Part shown: positions 1-6,491 of the stretch, in pieces | How positions within the stretch are numbered: the first letter of the stretch is position 1 | Layout of the letters: the number at the start of each line of letters is the position of its first letter | Assembly (NCBI GenBank): GCA_036514635.1 | Contig: DATBWU010000079.1 | Span: 1-7,772, forward strand | Length of the DNA stretch: 7,772 nt | Direction: 5' to 3' | From: DASSFZ01 sp036514635 | GTDB lineage: Bacteria > Chloroflexota > Anaerolineae > Fen-1058 | Translations under genes and position numbers: made by a program | Notes under the pieces: model-generated | Database searches by the model: none | Told to the model about the DNA's origin: nothing | What the model saw: the letters and a program-made list of their open reading frames with translations, nothing else

Positions 1-31
1 ACTTGAGTCGGCGCAGAATGCCGACTCAAGT
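1..31 (-). terminator. Perfect 12-bp hairpin, possible transcription terminator of the minus-strand gene run
   Basis: ACTTGAGTCGGC (1-12) pairs perfectly with GCCGACTCAAGT (20-31) around a 7-base loop. It begins 14 bases beyond the stop codon of the minus-strand membrane protein gene (stop at 46-48), where a terminator would sit. The base of the stem is at the window edge, so any T-run on the minus strand cannot be seen. It could equally be a dispersed palindrome: its GAGTCGG word recurs in hairpins at 2572-2592 and 6395-6410. Confidence 0.45.
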
Positions 32-45
32 CGGCGGTCCGTGAT

Positions 46-1392
46 CTACTGATACTCAAGCGTTGTCAGTTCCGGGTAAATGACCGGGCGGTGATCCGTC
101 CACGGATCGTGCACGCCGGACAACACGTTCCACGCCGACAGCGCGACCGCGCCGATCAAGATTGCCCTCCAAAGACGGCTGCGCGGCTTCTCCAGCAATA
201 CCGGAATGAAAAAGTACACGATCGGCGCCAGCGGCACGAACCAGCGCGTGCCCCAGGCCAACCCGCCGAAGTTATCCGTGCGCGCGATCAGGTATGCCGA
301 CAGCATCACGCTCCCGGCCAGCATTGCCAGCGTCAGCCCGCGCCAGGGCCGGCGATCGCGGATCACCGACCCCATGCCGGCCAATCCGTACAACAGCACA
401 GGCGTGAAGGCGAAGAGGCCGCGCCGCCCGACGAGCATATCGTAAGCGTAACGCAATCCGAATTCGAGCGAAGAGAAGCCACTCGTGCCGCCGAAGGTCG
501 ATCCGAAAGCCGTGCCGGGATAATCGTAGCCCTTCGGATCGAAATACAGCGGCCAGATCGTGCCGGCCGCCGAATAGTTCATCAACGCCGTGAGCGCGCA
601 CGGGAACAACGCGCCTGCTGCAAAAGCGACCGATGCCCAGCGCTTGTCACTCGATGGCCGCGCCACGATCCAGACGCCCACGGCCAGGACAAACACGGAC
701 AACAGCAGGTCGATGTTGGCGGCTACACTCAACAGCAGGCCGGCCCAGAACGCATTGCGGCGAAACAGGGCGTGCGCGTCCGGCTGTCCCGTATCCATCA
801 GCAGCTTGAATCCGGCAAACAGGCACAGCGCGGCGGGAACGTGGCCCACGTACACGATCGAGTACGGCGCGATCGGCGACGTGAGTCCCAACAGGATAGC
901 CCACGCGGTCGATGGCAGGCCGCCTGCGCCTCGATCCCGCAGCGCTTTCCAGAACAACGCCACCAACAGCGCCGATGGAACGCCGGCGAACAGCAGTGTC
1001 AGCCAGTAGAACGTCGTGAGACGCGCAGCGCCCACGCCGATGGCGCGGCAGGCAGACGCATCATCGGCGGGGACGCACGGCGTGGGATCGAGCGTCATGC
1101 CGAGGGCCGAGTGCAGGATCGAATACACGCCCGCCGTCGCCGCCGAGAAGAGCGGGAGCTTGTTCGAGTAGAAGTGTCCGTCGACGAAGACTTTGTCGCC
1201 GGTCTGGTCGAAGTCGGTGTGATCGATGACAAACGTGCCCTGCTCGGCCAGCGCCTGCACCGTCGCCAGGCGCGACTCTTCTTGCCACGAGTGAGTGTAC
1301 GCTTTGGCGAGCGTTGCCCATAACAGCAGGAACGCGAAGAACAAGAGGAATCCGGTCGAGCGACGCGCCAGGATGGCATCCAATCGTGTCAC
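46..1392 (-). CDS. Polytopic membrane protein, probable diverged GT-C type glycosyltransferase
   Basis: 448 residues, GTG start, TAG stop. About ten hydrophobic segments cover most of the protein, beginning at residues 13-32. The first extracytoplasmic loop follows with two acidic residues (E38-E39) in the context QEESRLATVQALAEQG, then FYSNKLP (74-80). A WGTRWFVPLAPI segment lies near the last membrane spans. This layout (first span, acidic loop motif, an aromatic 'YSNK-P' segment, many spans) resembles bacterial GT-C fold transferases using polyprenyl-phosphate sugars, but the usual DE pair is replaced by EE and I cannot assign a family. It lacks the beta-rich C-terminal tail of its two upstream neighbours and ends soon after the last span. 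The start is supported by AAAGGGAA on the minus strand 7 bases upstream, which overlaps the preceding gene's stop, so the two are probably translationally coupled. The substrate is unknown; a membrane protein of another function is possible. Confidence 0.85.
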   Translation of the reverse strand: MTRLDAILARRSTGFLLFFAFLLLWATLAKAYTHSWQEESRLATVQALAEQGTFVIDHTDFDQTGDKVFVDGHFYSNKLPLFSAATAGVYSILHSALGMTLDPTPCVPADDASACRAIGVGAARLTTFYWLTLLFAGVPSALLVALFWKALRDRGAGGLPSTAWAILLGLTSPIAPYSIVYVGHVPAALCLFAGFKLLMDTGQPDAHALFRRNAFWAGLLLSVAANIDLLLSVFVLAVGVWIVARPSSDKRWASVAFAAGALFPCALTALMNYSAAGTIWPLYFDPKGYDYPGTAFGSTFGGTSGFSSLEFGLRYAYDMLVGRRGLFAFTPVLLYGLAGMGSVIRDRRPWRGLTLAMLAGSVMLSAYLIARTDNFGGLAWGTRWFVPLAPIVYFFIPVLLEKPRSRLWRAILIGAVALSAWNVLSGVHDPWTDHRPVIYPELTTLEYQ

Positions 1393-1398
1393 GATCAG

Positions 1399-1407
1399 TT
1401 CCCTTTA
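1399..1407 (-). promoter_or_regulatory. Shine-Dalgarno overlapping the upstream gene's stop codon
   Basis: Read on the minus strand, this is TAAAGGGAA. TAA is the stop of the 653-residue glycosyltransferase and AAAGGGAA is the ribosome binding site for the GTG at 1392-1390, 7 bases further on. The overlap supports both the unusual GTG start and coupling of the two genes. Confidence 0.6.
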
Positions 1408-3366
1408 CCTCACTTCTACACGACCCAACACCACGTCATCTGCGCCGTGCTCCAGGTCCGAACTCAGCACCGGCAGACGTGTACCCGAATCGAGGTGATA
1501 CAGCCCAATCGCCAGCCGGTATTCGCCCGGCGGCGCGTCTCGTGGAATCTGCATCGCATACGTTTCGAGCACGATGTCGCCCGGACGCCAGTCGGCTTCA
1601 TTCAGCGAGAAGCGGCACGGCGCGTGATCGTCCTGCGCCAGAACCGTGTTGCCTTCGCCGCGCAGGTGGACGAAGACTTTGTAGAGTCGATCCAGCGGCG
1701 CAATGTCTTCGAGCGCGAGTGAAACGCTCAACGTGTCGCCCGCCGACACGCTCGACGGCGCCTCGAAGCCGATCAGCCGCACCGTGCCGCCGAAGTCGGC
1801 CCGCGCGTGCTGAGGTAACTCCAATCGAGCGGTTTGACCGGCAGGCACGCTCCACGCGCGCGCGAACGGCCCGGCCGGCGAGTCGATCTGCCACACGATC
1901 CGGCCCGCCGGAAATATCCGCTGCATCAACGGCAGCGTGCGATCGTCCTTCTCGACGATCACCACCCACTCGGTTTCGCGCCGGGTCACTTCCGGGAACA
2001 CGGCGCACGCCGTCCCATTGTAACTCTGGATCGGCGCGCGGTGCGCTTCCATCAATGTGATCGCGATTGGCTCGTAGAAGCGATCGGTCGGCGTGAGGAA
2101 GATCGTCGCAGCGGGCCGGCTGCCGATGTGCTGCGCCGCCTGCACCAGGCCGCTGTCGAACGCCCAGAACAGTTGCGGGTCGGTCGCGTATGCGCCGAAG
2201 TAATCGGTCACCGACCACACGGCGCTGGCGACGAGCGCGATCGAGACGGCGACCGAGCCGAGACGGCGAAAACGATCGCCGATCCACGAGACCACGCCGG
2301 CCGCGCCTAACGCAACGAGGATCGCTTCAGCGGGCAAGACACCCGTCCAGCGCCGAAACACCGGGGCACGCTCGGTCAGCGCGGCCGGCAGCGAGAAGAC
2401 GATCAGCCAGGCGAACGCGATCCAGTGAGCGGGCTGCCGCTTCACGACGCAGACGATCAGGCCCGCGATGAACAACACGCTCAGAATCGGATCGAGCGCG
2501 GGCCGGCCGTTGATGTTGTGCAGCCCATCGGTGTCGCCGTAAATCGAGAATCCAGCCAGCGTCTTGACTAGGGGCGAGTCGGCGACTCGCCCGTACTCGC
2601 CCAGCGGCTCCACCACCGTCTGCTGCGCGCGGACGAAGAACCACTCTGGGTTCCGCACAAAATACAGGCCCAGCGGCGCGAAGACAATCAGCGCGGCGGC
2701 GAAGAGCGCGGCGTATCGCAAAACGGTCGCACGCCGCGTCGCTCGATTGGTCCACAAGTCGATCACGCCGACTGCGGCGATCAACACCGGCAGGAAACGC
2801 GCCGTCGGATAGGCATACTGCGCCAGCCCGGCCAGCAGTCCGGCGGCGACGAACCAGCGCAGCCGATAGACGCGGCGCGCGCGAAACAGCGCGGCGAGCG
2901 ACAAGGCGACCATCAGCGTCAGCGACGCCGAATGCCAGCCCGTGCGGCTGATGGTCAGCGCCCAGAACAGCGTCGCGATGACGAATGCCGACGCCAGCGA
3001 TAGGATGTGCCGGCGCCGATCGTCGGCGAACAGCTCCCACGCGGCCCAGTAGGTCGCCAGGATCGATAGACTGCCCATCGCCGAAGACACCAGGCGGCTG
3101 CCGATGACCAGCGGCCCGGTCACTTGAAACACGAGCGCGATGAGAACCACGTGCAGCGCGTCCATGCCGTTGTTCTCGGCAAAATAGACTTGGGCCGGCG
3201 CGGCTCCGCTCGCGATCGCCTCCGCCTTCACATCCGACCAGGCTTCGTCGTGAAAGATGCCGTGGGGCACATCGGCCAGGAGGAGAAAACGCAGCACGAC
3301 GCCAAGCGCCAAAACAGTCGCAAGGCTGAGCCAGCGATTTTCAATGGCGCGTCGCAGCAGGTCCAC
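1405..3366 (-). CDS. GT39/PMT-like membrane glycosyltransferase with C-terminal beta-sandwich-like domain
   Basis: 653 residues, GTG start, TAA stop. The N-terminal two thirds is an integral membrane GT-C type domain with roughly eleven or twelve hydrophobic spans (about 12-31 up to 372-390). The first outside loop contains GIFHDEAWSD with the D40-E41 pair; in this superfamily an acidic pair here is the expected catalytic/metal site. A soluble part follows (about 395-525). The C-terminal domain (about 528-653) contains VFVHLRGEGN, WRPGDIV and GEYRLAIGLY, a beta-rich pattern also seen at the end of the 770-residue glycosyltransferase upstream. The likely role is transfer of a sugar from a lipid-phosphate carrier to an extracytoplasmic acceptor; the sugar and acceptor are unknown. 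The start is supported by minus-strand GGAG (3377-3380), 10 bases upstream. Codons 259-265 coincide exactly with a perfect 21-base palindrome. The gene lies 264 bases after one glycosyltransferase gene and 12 bases before the next membrane protein gene. Confidence 0.9.
   Translation of the reverse strand: MDLLRRAIENRWLSLATVLALGVVLRFLLLADVPHGIFHDEAWSDVKAEAIASGAAPAQVYFAENNGMDALHVVLIALVFQVTGPLVIGSRLVSSAMGSLSILATYWAAWELFADDRRRHILSLASAFVIATLFWALTISRTGWHSASLTLMVALSLAALFRARRVYRLRWFVAAGLLAGLAQYAYPTARFLPVLIAAVGVIDLWTNRATRRATVLRYAALFAAALIVFAPLGLYFVRNPEWFFVRAQQTVVEPLGEYGRVADSPLVKTLAGFSIYGDTDGLHNINGRPALDPILSVLFIAGLIVCVVKRQPAHWIAFAWLIVFSLPAALTERAPVFRRWTGVLPAEAILVALGAAGVVSWIGDRFRRLGSVAVSIALVASAVWSVTDYFGAYATDPQLFWAFDSGLVQAAQHIGSRPAATIFLTPTDRFYEPIAITLMEAHRAPIQSYNGTACAVFPEVTRRETEWVVIVEKDDRTLPLMQRIFPAGRIVWQIDSPAGPFARAWSVPAGQTARLELPQHARADFGGTVRLIGFEAPSSVSAGDTLSVSLALEDIAPLDRLYKVFVHLRGEGNTVLAQDDHAPCRFSLNEADWRPGDIVLETYAMQIPRDAPPGEYRLAIGLYHLDSGTRLPVLSSDLEHGADDVVLGRVEVR
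2572..2592. repeat. Perfect 21-base palindrome inside a coding sequence
   Basis: GGGCGAGTC (2572-2580), loop GGC, GACTCGCCC (2584-2592): a perfect 9-bp stem. On the coding (minus) strand it fills exactly seven codons, 259-265 of the 653-residue glycosyltransferase, giving GRVADSP in what looks like an extracytoplasmic loop between membrane spans. Confidence 0.75.
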
Positions 3367-3470
3367 GGCCGCTGTTCTCCGAGAGAATGTTCGACCTCAA
3401 GAGCCTATCCGAAAACCTCGGAACGCAGACTCACCTGCCCCCGCAGCGGAGCGGAGTGGGGTCGGTCCGC

Positions 3471-3486
3471 GCAGGCTAAAGCCTGC
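3471..3486. repeat. Small perfect hairpin
   Basis: GCAGGCT and AGCCTGC form a perfect 7-bp stem with a 2-base loop. It lies inside the gap between the two glycosyltransferase genes. No T-run follows on either strand, so a terminator role is not supported. Confidence 0.6.
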
Positions 3487-3535
3487 GATCCAGTTGATAT
3501 ACTCGACGCGGGAACCATCTGCGGTTTTGCGCACC

Positions 3536-3584
3536 GACCGCGTCCTCGCGGTCGATCAGGATAGACGCCCGCGGGGACGCGGGC
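3536..3584. repeat. Pair of CGCG-core hairpins
   Basis: There are two perfect 7-bp stems with 4-base loops: GACCGCG-TCCT-CGCGGTC (3536-3553) and GCCCGCG-GGGA-CGCGGGC (3567-3584). The inner CGCG/CGCG is shared while the outer three base pairs differ and still pair. The loops are RGGA in one orientation (TCCT is the complement of AGGA). The same unit type recurs at 6011-6027, 6063-6076 and 7672-7708. No T-run follows on the minus strand. Confidence 0.7.
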
Positions 3585-3630
3585 TTTGAGCAGCAAAAGG
3601 CGCAACGTGTGACCGCGCGCAGTATAGACA

Positions 3631-5943
3631 CTAAGGCAAAGGGATGCGAACATGATCGATGCGCTGGCCGTTCGCCAGCGGTACCATCGTGCGCTCGCCG
3701 CTGGCCGGATCGTACAGCCCAATGTCGAGCAACGACACCCCGGCAGGATGATCGATCACAAAGTGCTGAAGGATCACATCGCCCGGCTCAAGCGTGCTGA
3801 GTCGAACGTTCAAGCCATCGCCTTGAGCCGCCAACTGCCCGCTGGCATCGAGCACGTGTGCAAAGACGGCCAGCCTCGACGTGGGCGGCTGCCGCACCTG
3901 CCAGTAAGTCACCAGATCGATGGGCTGGCCGGGCGCGACGGCGAGATCATATCCGATTAAAGACAACCCCCCTTCAAATGCCAGTGGCAGATCGAGCGAC
4001 GTGCCATCCGGCGACTCCACCGGCGCGAGCGACACGACGCGCAGCGGCTCGGCGAGTGCGTCGCGCGCATCGATCTCAAACAGCCGAAGGTTGCCGCCGG
4101 CGTCGCTGCCCAGGCGCTGTGCATGCGCGATCAGCGCGTCGTGCACGGCCGGCGCGAAGCCGGCGATCGGCTCGCCGCCGCGCGTGATGTAGCGAGCCGG
4201 GCCATCCATCGCCAAGACGGCCGATCCATCACCCGCCCACGACACGCTGAGAGAAGCATGGGGCTGAACGCCCAGCGTTTCCGCGCTGAGATCGATTGCC
4301 GGCGGGCCGAGCACGACGGCGCGAAGCCGGCGCACCGACGTGTCGGGAACATTGTAGAGCAGGATCGAGCCAACCTGATCGTCGGGCGCTCGATCGCGGA
4401 GGGCGGAGTACGCATCCCAATGCGTGAATAGCAGGCCGAGTTGAAGCGTCGTGGCGCTGACGCCGATCCAGCCCGGTTGAAGCGCGTGCGCCGAGAAACC
4501 CTCGACCTCCGGCCCGAAGTCGTTTCGATTGAAGCCGGGCAGCACCTCGGCGCGCACACCGTATGCATCGACGTGCGCGGTTCCAAAGTACGCCAGCCGG
4601 ATGCGATCGACGCCGCGCCGGTCCATCCACTCGCGCAGCGCGACCAGGTCCTGGCCCCAATCGAAGTTGGAATCAACCAGCAGGCGATAACCGTTGCGCG
4701 GCCCGCCGCCCAGTTCGTTGAAGAAGACCAGATGATTGGGGAAGACGGAGAGTGTTCCGATGATCTGCCAGGCGATCAACGCGATCCCGATCGCCTGCGC
4801 CGCGCGAGAGCTCCGCCACTCGACGGCGCTCGCCGCGATGATCAGCGCGAACGGTAAGACAGGCAAGATCAGCCGGTAGCCGAGATTCAACCGGCCGATC
4901 ACCGCCGCACCGAAGAACACGACGAGCGGGAGCGCAATCGAAAGGGCACGGCGATCTCGCCGCCGGATCAGTGCGGCCACGCCGCCGATCAGGAGCAGCA
5001 ACGCCGGCAGTGGAGTCTTGACGGCGAAAGCGATAGGATAGTATTCCAGGAAGCCATCGGCGGAGATGCGGCCGCCCAGGAAGGCCGGCGTGCTGGAGGC
5101 GACACGATCGCCGACGCCTCCAATCGAGCGCCAGTAATCGGGCGCAGGAACCGGCGGGCCGCCAGGCTCGAGCGGCCCGATCTGAAATCGGAACGTCGCC
5201 CAGATCACACCCAGGCTGACCAGCCCGACGATCAGCAGGTGAATCAACCGCCGGACGATTGCAGTCTTCACCGGGCCGCGAACCGGATACAGCGCGGCGA
5301 TGCCGATCAGAATCGGGCCGAGCCATAGGGCCGAGTATTTGGTCGCGAACGCTGCGCCGCAGGGCAGGCCCGCCAGCGCCGCCCAACGCCGCGAATCCGA
5401 CGCGAGTGCTCGATCGAATGCCAGGGCGGCACCGAGAAAGAACACGCTCACGCTCAGGTCACTGCCGACGATGCGGCCGTTGGCGATCACGTTCGGATCG
5501 AAGACGGTCAACGTCAGCGCCAGCCAGGCGGCGTGCGTGCCGCCCATGCGGCGCGCGCCTGCAAAAACCAGGGCGGCCAGCAATAGCGCCAACCCCATCG
5601 CCGGAAAACGCGCCAGGCTCACCAGCGCGTGCGATTTGCCGGCGTTGGCTTTCCACAGAAATTCGTCGGCGAAGCCGAAAATGTCGGCGGCAGCCCAGGT
5701 GGGATGATCGACGGGCAGGGCAATATCGTCGCGCAACAGCAGCGGCCAGGCGAGCAGCATGTCGCCCAGCGGCGGGTTTTGCCCCGCGCTCAGGCGTGCA
5801 TCACCCGTCCGCAAATAGGCGTAGCCGAAGGTGACACGGAACGTCTCGTCGAAGGCGACCGAATTGCGCGGCGCGCTGAAGGCCATTTGCGCAAACAAGA
5901 GGAGCAGCAGGACGATGGCCGCCAGCCTCGAACGCGCACTCAT
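3631..5943 (-). CDS. GT39/PMT-like membrane glycosyltransferase with DSNFDWGQD motif and C-terminal beta-rich domain
   Basis: 770 residues from the preferred ATG; the stop is TAG. The N-terminal membrane domain has about eleven hydrophobic spans. Its first outside loop holds FDETF (D32-E33) and then QNPPLGD (55-61), both typical of dolichyl-phosphate-mannose-protein-mannosyltransferase-like (GT39/PMT_2) bacterial enzymes. After the last span come HLVFFNELGGGP and DSNFDWGQD (424-432), a signature I associate with one bacterial GT39-like group. Residues about 440-645 are extracytoplasmic. Residues about 650-770 form a beta-rich tail (LVTYWQVRQP, VFAHVLDASG, LEPGDVI, LDIGLYDPASGE) like that of the 653-residue neighbour. 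The enzyme probably transfers a lipid-linked sugar to an extracytoplasmic acceptor; the exact substrate is unknown. An in-frame GTG at 5967-5965 would add eight residues (MAAAWSVR), but the ATG at 5943 has GGAG 7 bases upstream and leads directly into the first hydrophobic span. A MITE-like element lies about 40 bases upstream of the start. Confidence 0.92.
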   Translation of the reverse strand: MSARSRLAAIVLLLLLFAQMAFSAPRNSVAFDETFRVTFGYAYLRTGDARLSAGQNPPLGDMLLAWPLLLRDDIALPVDHPTWAAADIFGFADEFLWKANAGKSHALVSLARFPAMGLALLLAALVFAGARRMGGTHAAWLALTLTVFDPNVIANGRIVGSDLSVSVFFLGAALAFDRALASDSRRWAALAGLPCGAAFATKYSALWLGPILIGIAALYPVRGPVKTAIVRRLIHLLIVGLVSLGVIWATFRFQIGPLEPGGPPVPAPDYWRSIGGVGDRVASSTPAFLGGRISADGFLEYYPIAFAVKTPLPALLLLIGGVAALIRRRDRRALSIALPLVVFFGAAVIGRLNLGYRLILPVLPFALIIAASAVEWRSSRAAQAIGIALIAWQIIGTLSVFPNHLVFFNELGGGPRNGYRLLVDSNFDWGQDLVALREWMDRRGVDRIRLAYFGTAHVDAYGVRAEVLPGFNRNDFGPEVEGFSAHALQPGWIGVSATTLQLGLLFTHWDAYSALRDRAPDDQVGSILLYNVPDTSVRRLRAVVLGPPAIDLSAETLGVQPHASLSVSWAGDGSAVLAMDGPARYITRGGEPIAGFAPAVHDALIAHAQRLGSDAGGNLRLFEIDARDALAEPLRVVSLAPVESPDGTSLDLPLAFEGGLSLIGYDLAVAPGQPIDLVTYWQVRQPPTSRLAVFAHVLDASGQLAAQGDGLNVRLSTLEPGDVILQHFVIDHPAGVSLLDIGLYDPASGERTMVPLANGQRIDHVRIPLP

Positions 5944-5950
5944 GCGCACG

Positions 5951-5955
5951 CTCCA
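5951..5955 (-). promoter_or_regulatory. Shine-Dalgarno deciding the glycosyltransferase start
   Basis: Minus-strand TGGAG ends 7 bases before the ATG at 5943-5941. The alternative GTG at 5967 has only a weak AAGGTG about 11 bases upstream, so the ATG is preferred. Confidence 0.6.
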
Positions 5956-5983
5956 GGCCGCTGCCACAGTCGCGCACGCACCT

Positions 5984-6117
5984 TAGAGCCTGTCTGAAAT
6001 GTTGCTCGAAGCCCGCGTCTCGCGGGCGTCCACTCCGCGAACAGCGCGCGGAGCGCAAGCAGCCGCGAGGACGCGGTGGACAGAGCACCGTATTTTGAGG
6101 TTTTCAGACAGCCTCTA
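5984..6117. mobile_element. MITE-like non-autonomous element with TA flanks
   Basis: GAGCCTGTCTGAAA (5986-5999) is inverted at 6102-6115 (reverse complement GAGGCTGTCTGAAA, 13 of 14 identical). TA lies immediately outside each end (5984-5985 and 6116-6117); with flanking bases the symmetry extends to 17 of 18. The interior, about 100 bases, has no gene and is itself palindromic: GCCCGCG-TCT-CGCGGGC (6011-6027), CTCCGCG...CGCGGAG (6033-6053) and CCGCG-AGGA-CGCGG (6063-6076). Size, terminal repeats and TA flanks fit a miniature element mobilised by a transposase that duplicates TA, such as IS630/Tc1-mariner or some IS5-like groups. No transposase gene is in the window. A static palindromic repeat is the alternative. 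Confidence 0.6.
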
Positions 6118-6158
6118 AGCAGGTCGTGCGGCAGGGCATTCATGTGATTTCCGGCGGG

Positions 6159-6187
6159 ATATTAACGCAGCCGCTCGATCTCTGCAA
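6159..6187 (-). promoter_or_regulatory. Weak candidate promoter for the glycosyltransferase run
   Basis: On the minus strand TTGCAG (6187-6182) and TAATAT (6164-6159) are 17 bases apart, matching the sigma70 consensus at only 7 of 12 positions. Transcription from it would run through the MITE-like element and give a leader of roughly 200 bases before the ATG at 5943. It is the best candidate I found upstream of the minus-strand genes, but it could be chance. Confidence 0.2.
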
Positions 6188-6228
6188 CCGGGCCGGCCAA
6201 TCCGCTTCAGCCGATTTCTACACCTTCA

Positions 6229-6261
6229 GCCCGGAGTTTGAACTACGGGCGACGACTCCGG
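6229..6261. repeat. Overlapping, mutually exclusive hairpins
   Basis: GCCCGGAGTT (6229-6238) pairs with AACTACGGGC (6241-6250) at 9 of 10 positions around a 2-base loop. CCGGAGT (6231-6237) can instead pair perfectly with ACTCCGG (6255-6261). The two structures share the CCGGAGT strand, so only one can form at a time. Confidence 0.55.
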
Positions 6262-6329
6262 CGTGAAGCAGAGCCTGTGCAAAGTCACTTGATATGGCCG
6301 GGTGGCGAGATGCTTGAAGACAGAAACTG

Positions 6330-6346
6330 GCGCGGCGTGTCCGCGC
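6330..6346. repeat. Small GC hairpin
   Basis: GCGCGG (6330-6335) and CCGCGC (6341-6346) form a 6-bp perfect stem with a 5-base loop. It is part of the intergenic hairpin run and could arise by chance in GC-rich DNA. Confidence 0.35.
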
Positions 6347-6376
6347 GGCGATGAAATCGCTGCGCTACTCCACTGC

Positions 6377-6443
6377 GCCCGATGAATCGGGCGAGTCGGA
6401 TTCATCCGACGCTGGGGGTAGCCCGCCGAGTTTATCGGCGGGC
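6377..6443. repeat. Three consecutive perfect hairpins
   Basis: GCCCGAT-GA-ATCGGGC (6377-6392), GTCGGAT-TC-ATCCGAC (6395-6410) and GCCCGCCGA-GTTTA-TCGGCGGGC (6421-6443) are all perfect, separated by 2 and 10 bases. The first two share a GAT/ATC inner stem around a 2-base loop, while the outer bases differ and still pair. The spacing and sequence give no terminator tail. The cluster lies between the MITE-like element and the promoter of the secreted-protein gene. Confidence 0.75.
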
Positions 6444-6478
6444 GGGCACAACCTGGCAACGGCCCAAGTTTCTGGGTA

Positions 6479-6491
6479 GCCGCGTAGCGGC
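6479..6491. repeat. Small GC hairpin
   Basis: GCCGC (6479-6483) and GCGGC (6487-6491) pair around GTA. It abuts and partly overlaps the left arm of the longer inverted repeat at 6490-6542. Confidence 0.35.

Larger units (their letters stand above)
3401..3598. repeat. Diverged, end-damaged relative of the MITE-like element at 5984-6117
   Basis: This covers most of the 264-base gap between the two glycosyltransferase genes. Its left end, GAGCCTATCCGAAAACCTC (3401-3419), matches the minus strand of 6097-6115 at 16 of 19 positions, including the terminal inverted repeat. Its right arm (3564-3595) matches the minus strand of 6000-6030 at 28 of 32 aligned columns with one gap, in the same relative orientation. 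The outer terminal repeat expected just after 3595 is absent, since the sequence continues AAAGGCG. The interior differs from the other copy and is longer. I see no reading frame that looks coding. Confidence 0.6.

Noticed and set aside
91..1323. Long plus-strand open frame (about 410 codons) opposite the 448-residue membrane protein gene
   Set aside because: Its translation is dominated by R, Q, E and A without domains or hydrophobic pattern, typical of the antisense frame of a GC-rich gene. The opposite strand gives a clear membrane protein with ribosome binding site.
1314..2060. Plus-strand open frame of about 248 codons across the junction of two minus-strand genes
   Set aside because: Arg/Pro/Ser/Ala-rich low-complexity translation, no Shine-Dalgarno, and fully opposite convincing coding sequence.
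3536..3584. Terminator between the two glycosyltransferase genes
   Set aside because: The hairpins are perfect but no T-run follows them on the minus strand, and the same units occur elsewhere as dispersed repeats.
3621..3626. Minus-strand TATACT just after the glycosyltransferase stop as a promoter for the downstream pair of genes
   Set aside because: No acceptable -35 lies 16-18 bases upstream, and it would give a leader of about 250 bases through repeat DNA.
5944..5967. GTG start at 5967 for the 770-residue glycosyltransferase
   Set aside because: It would add only eight residues and has a poorly spaced, weak ribosome binding site. The ATG at 5943 has GGAG 7 bases upstream.
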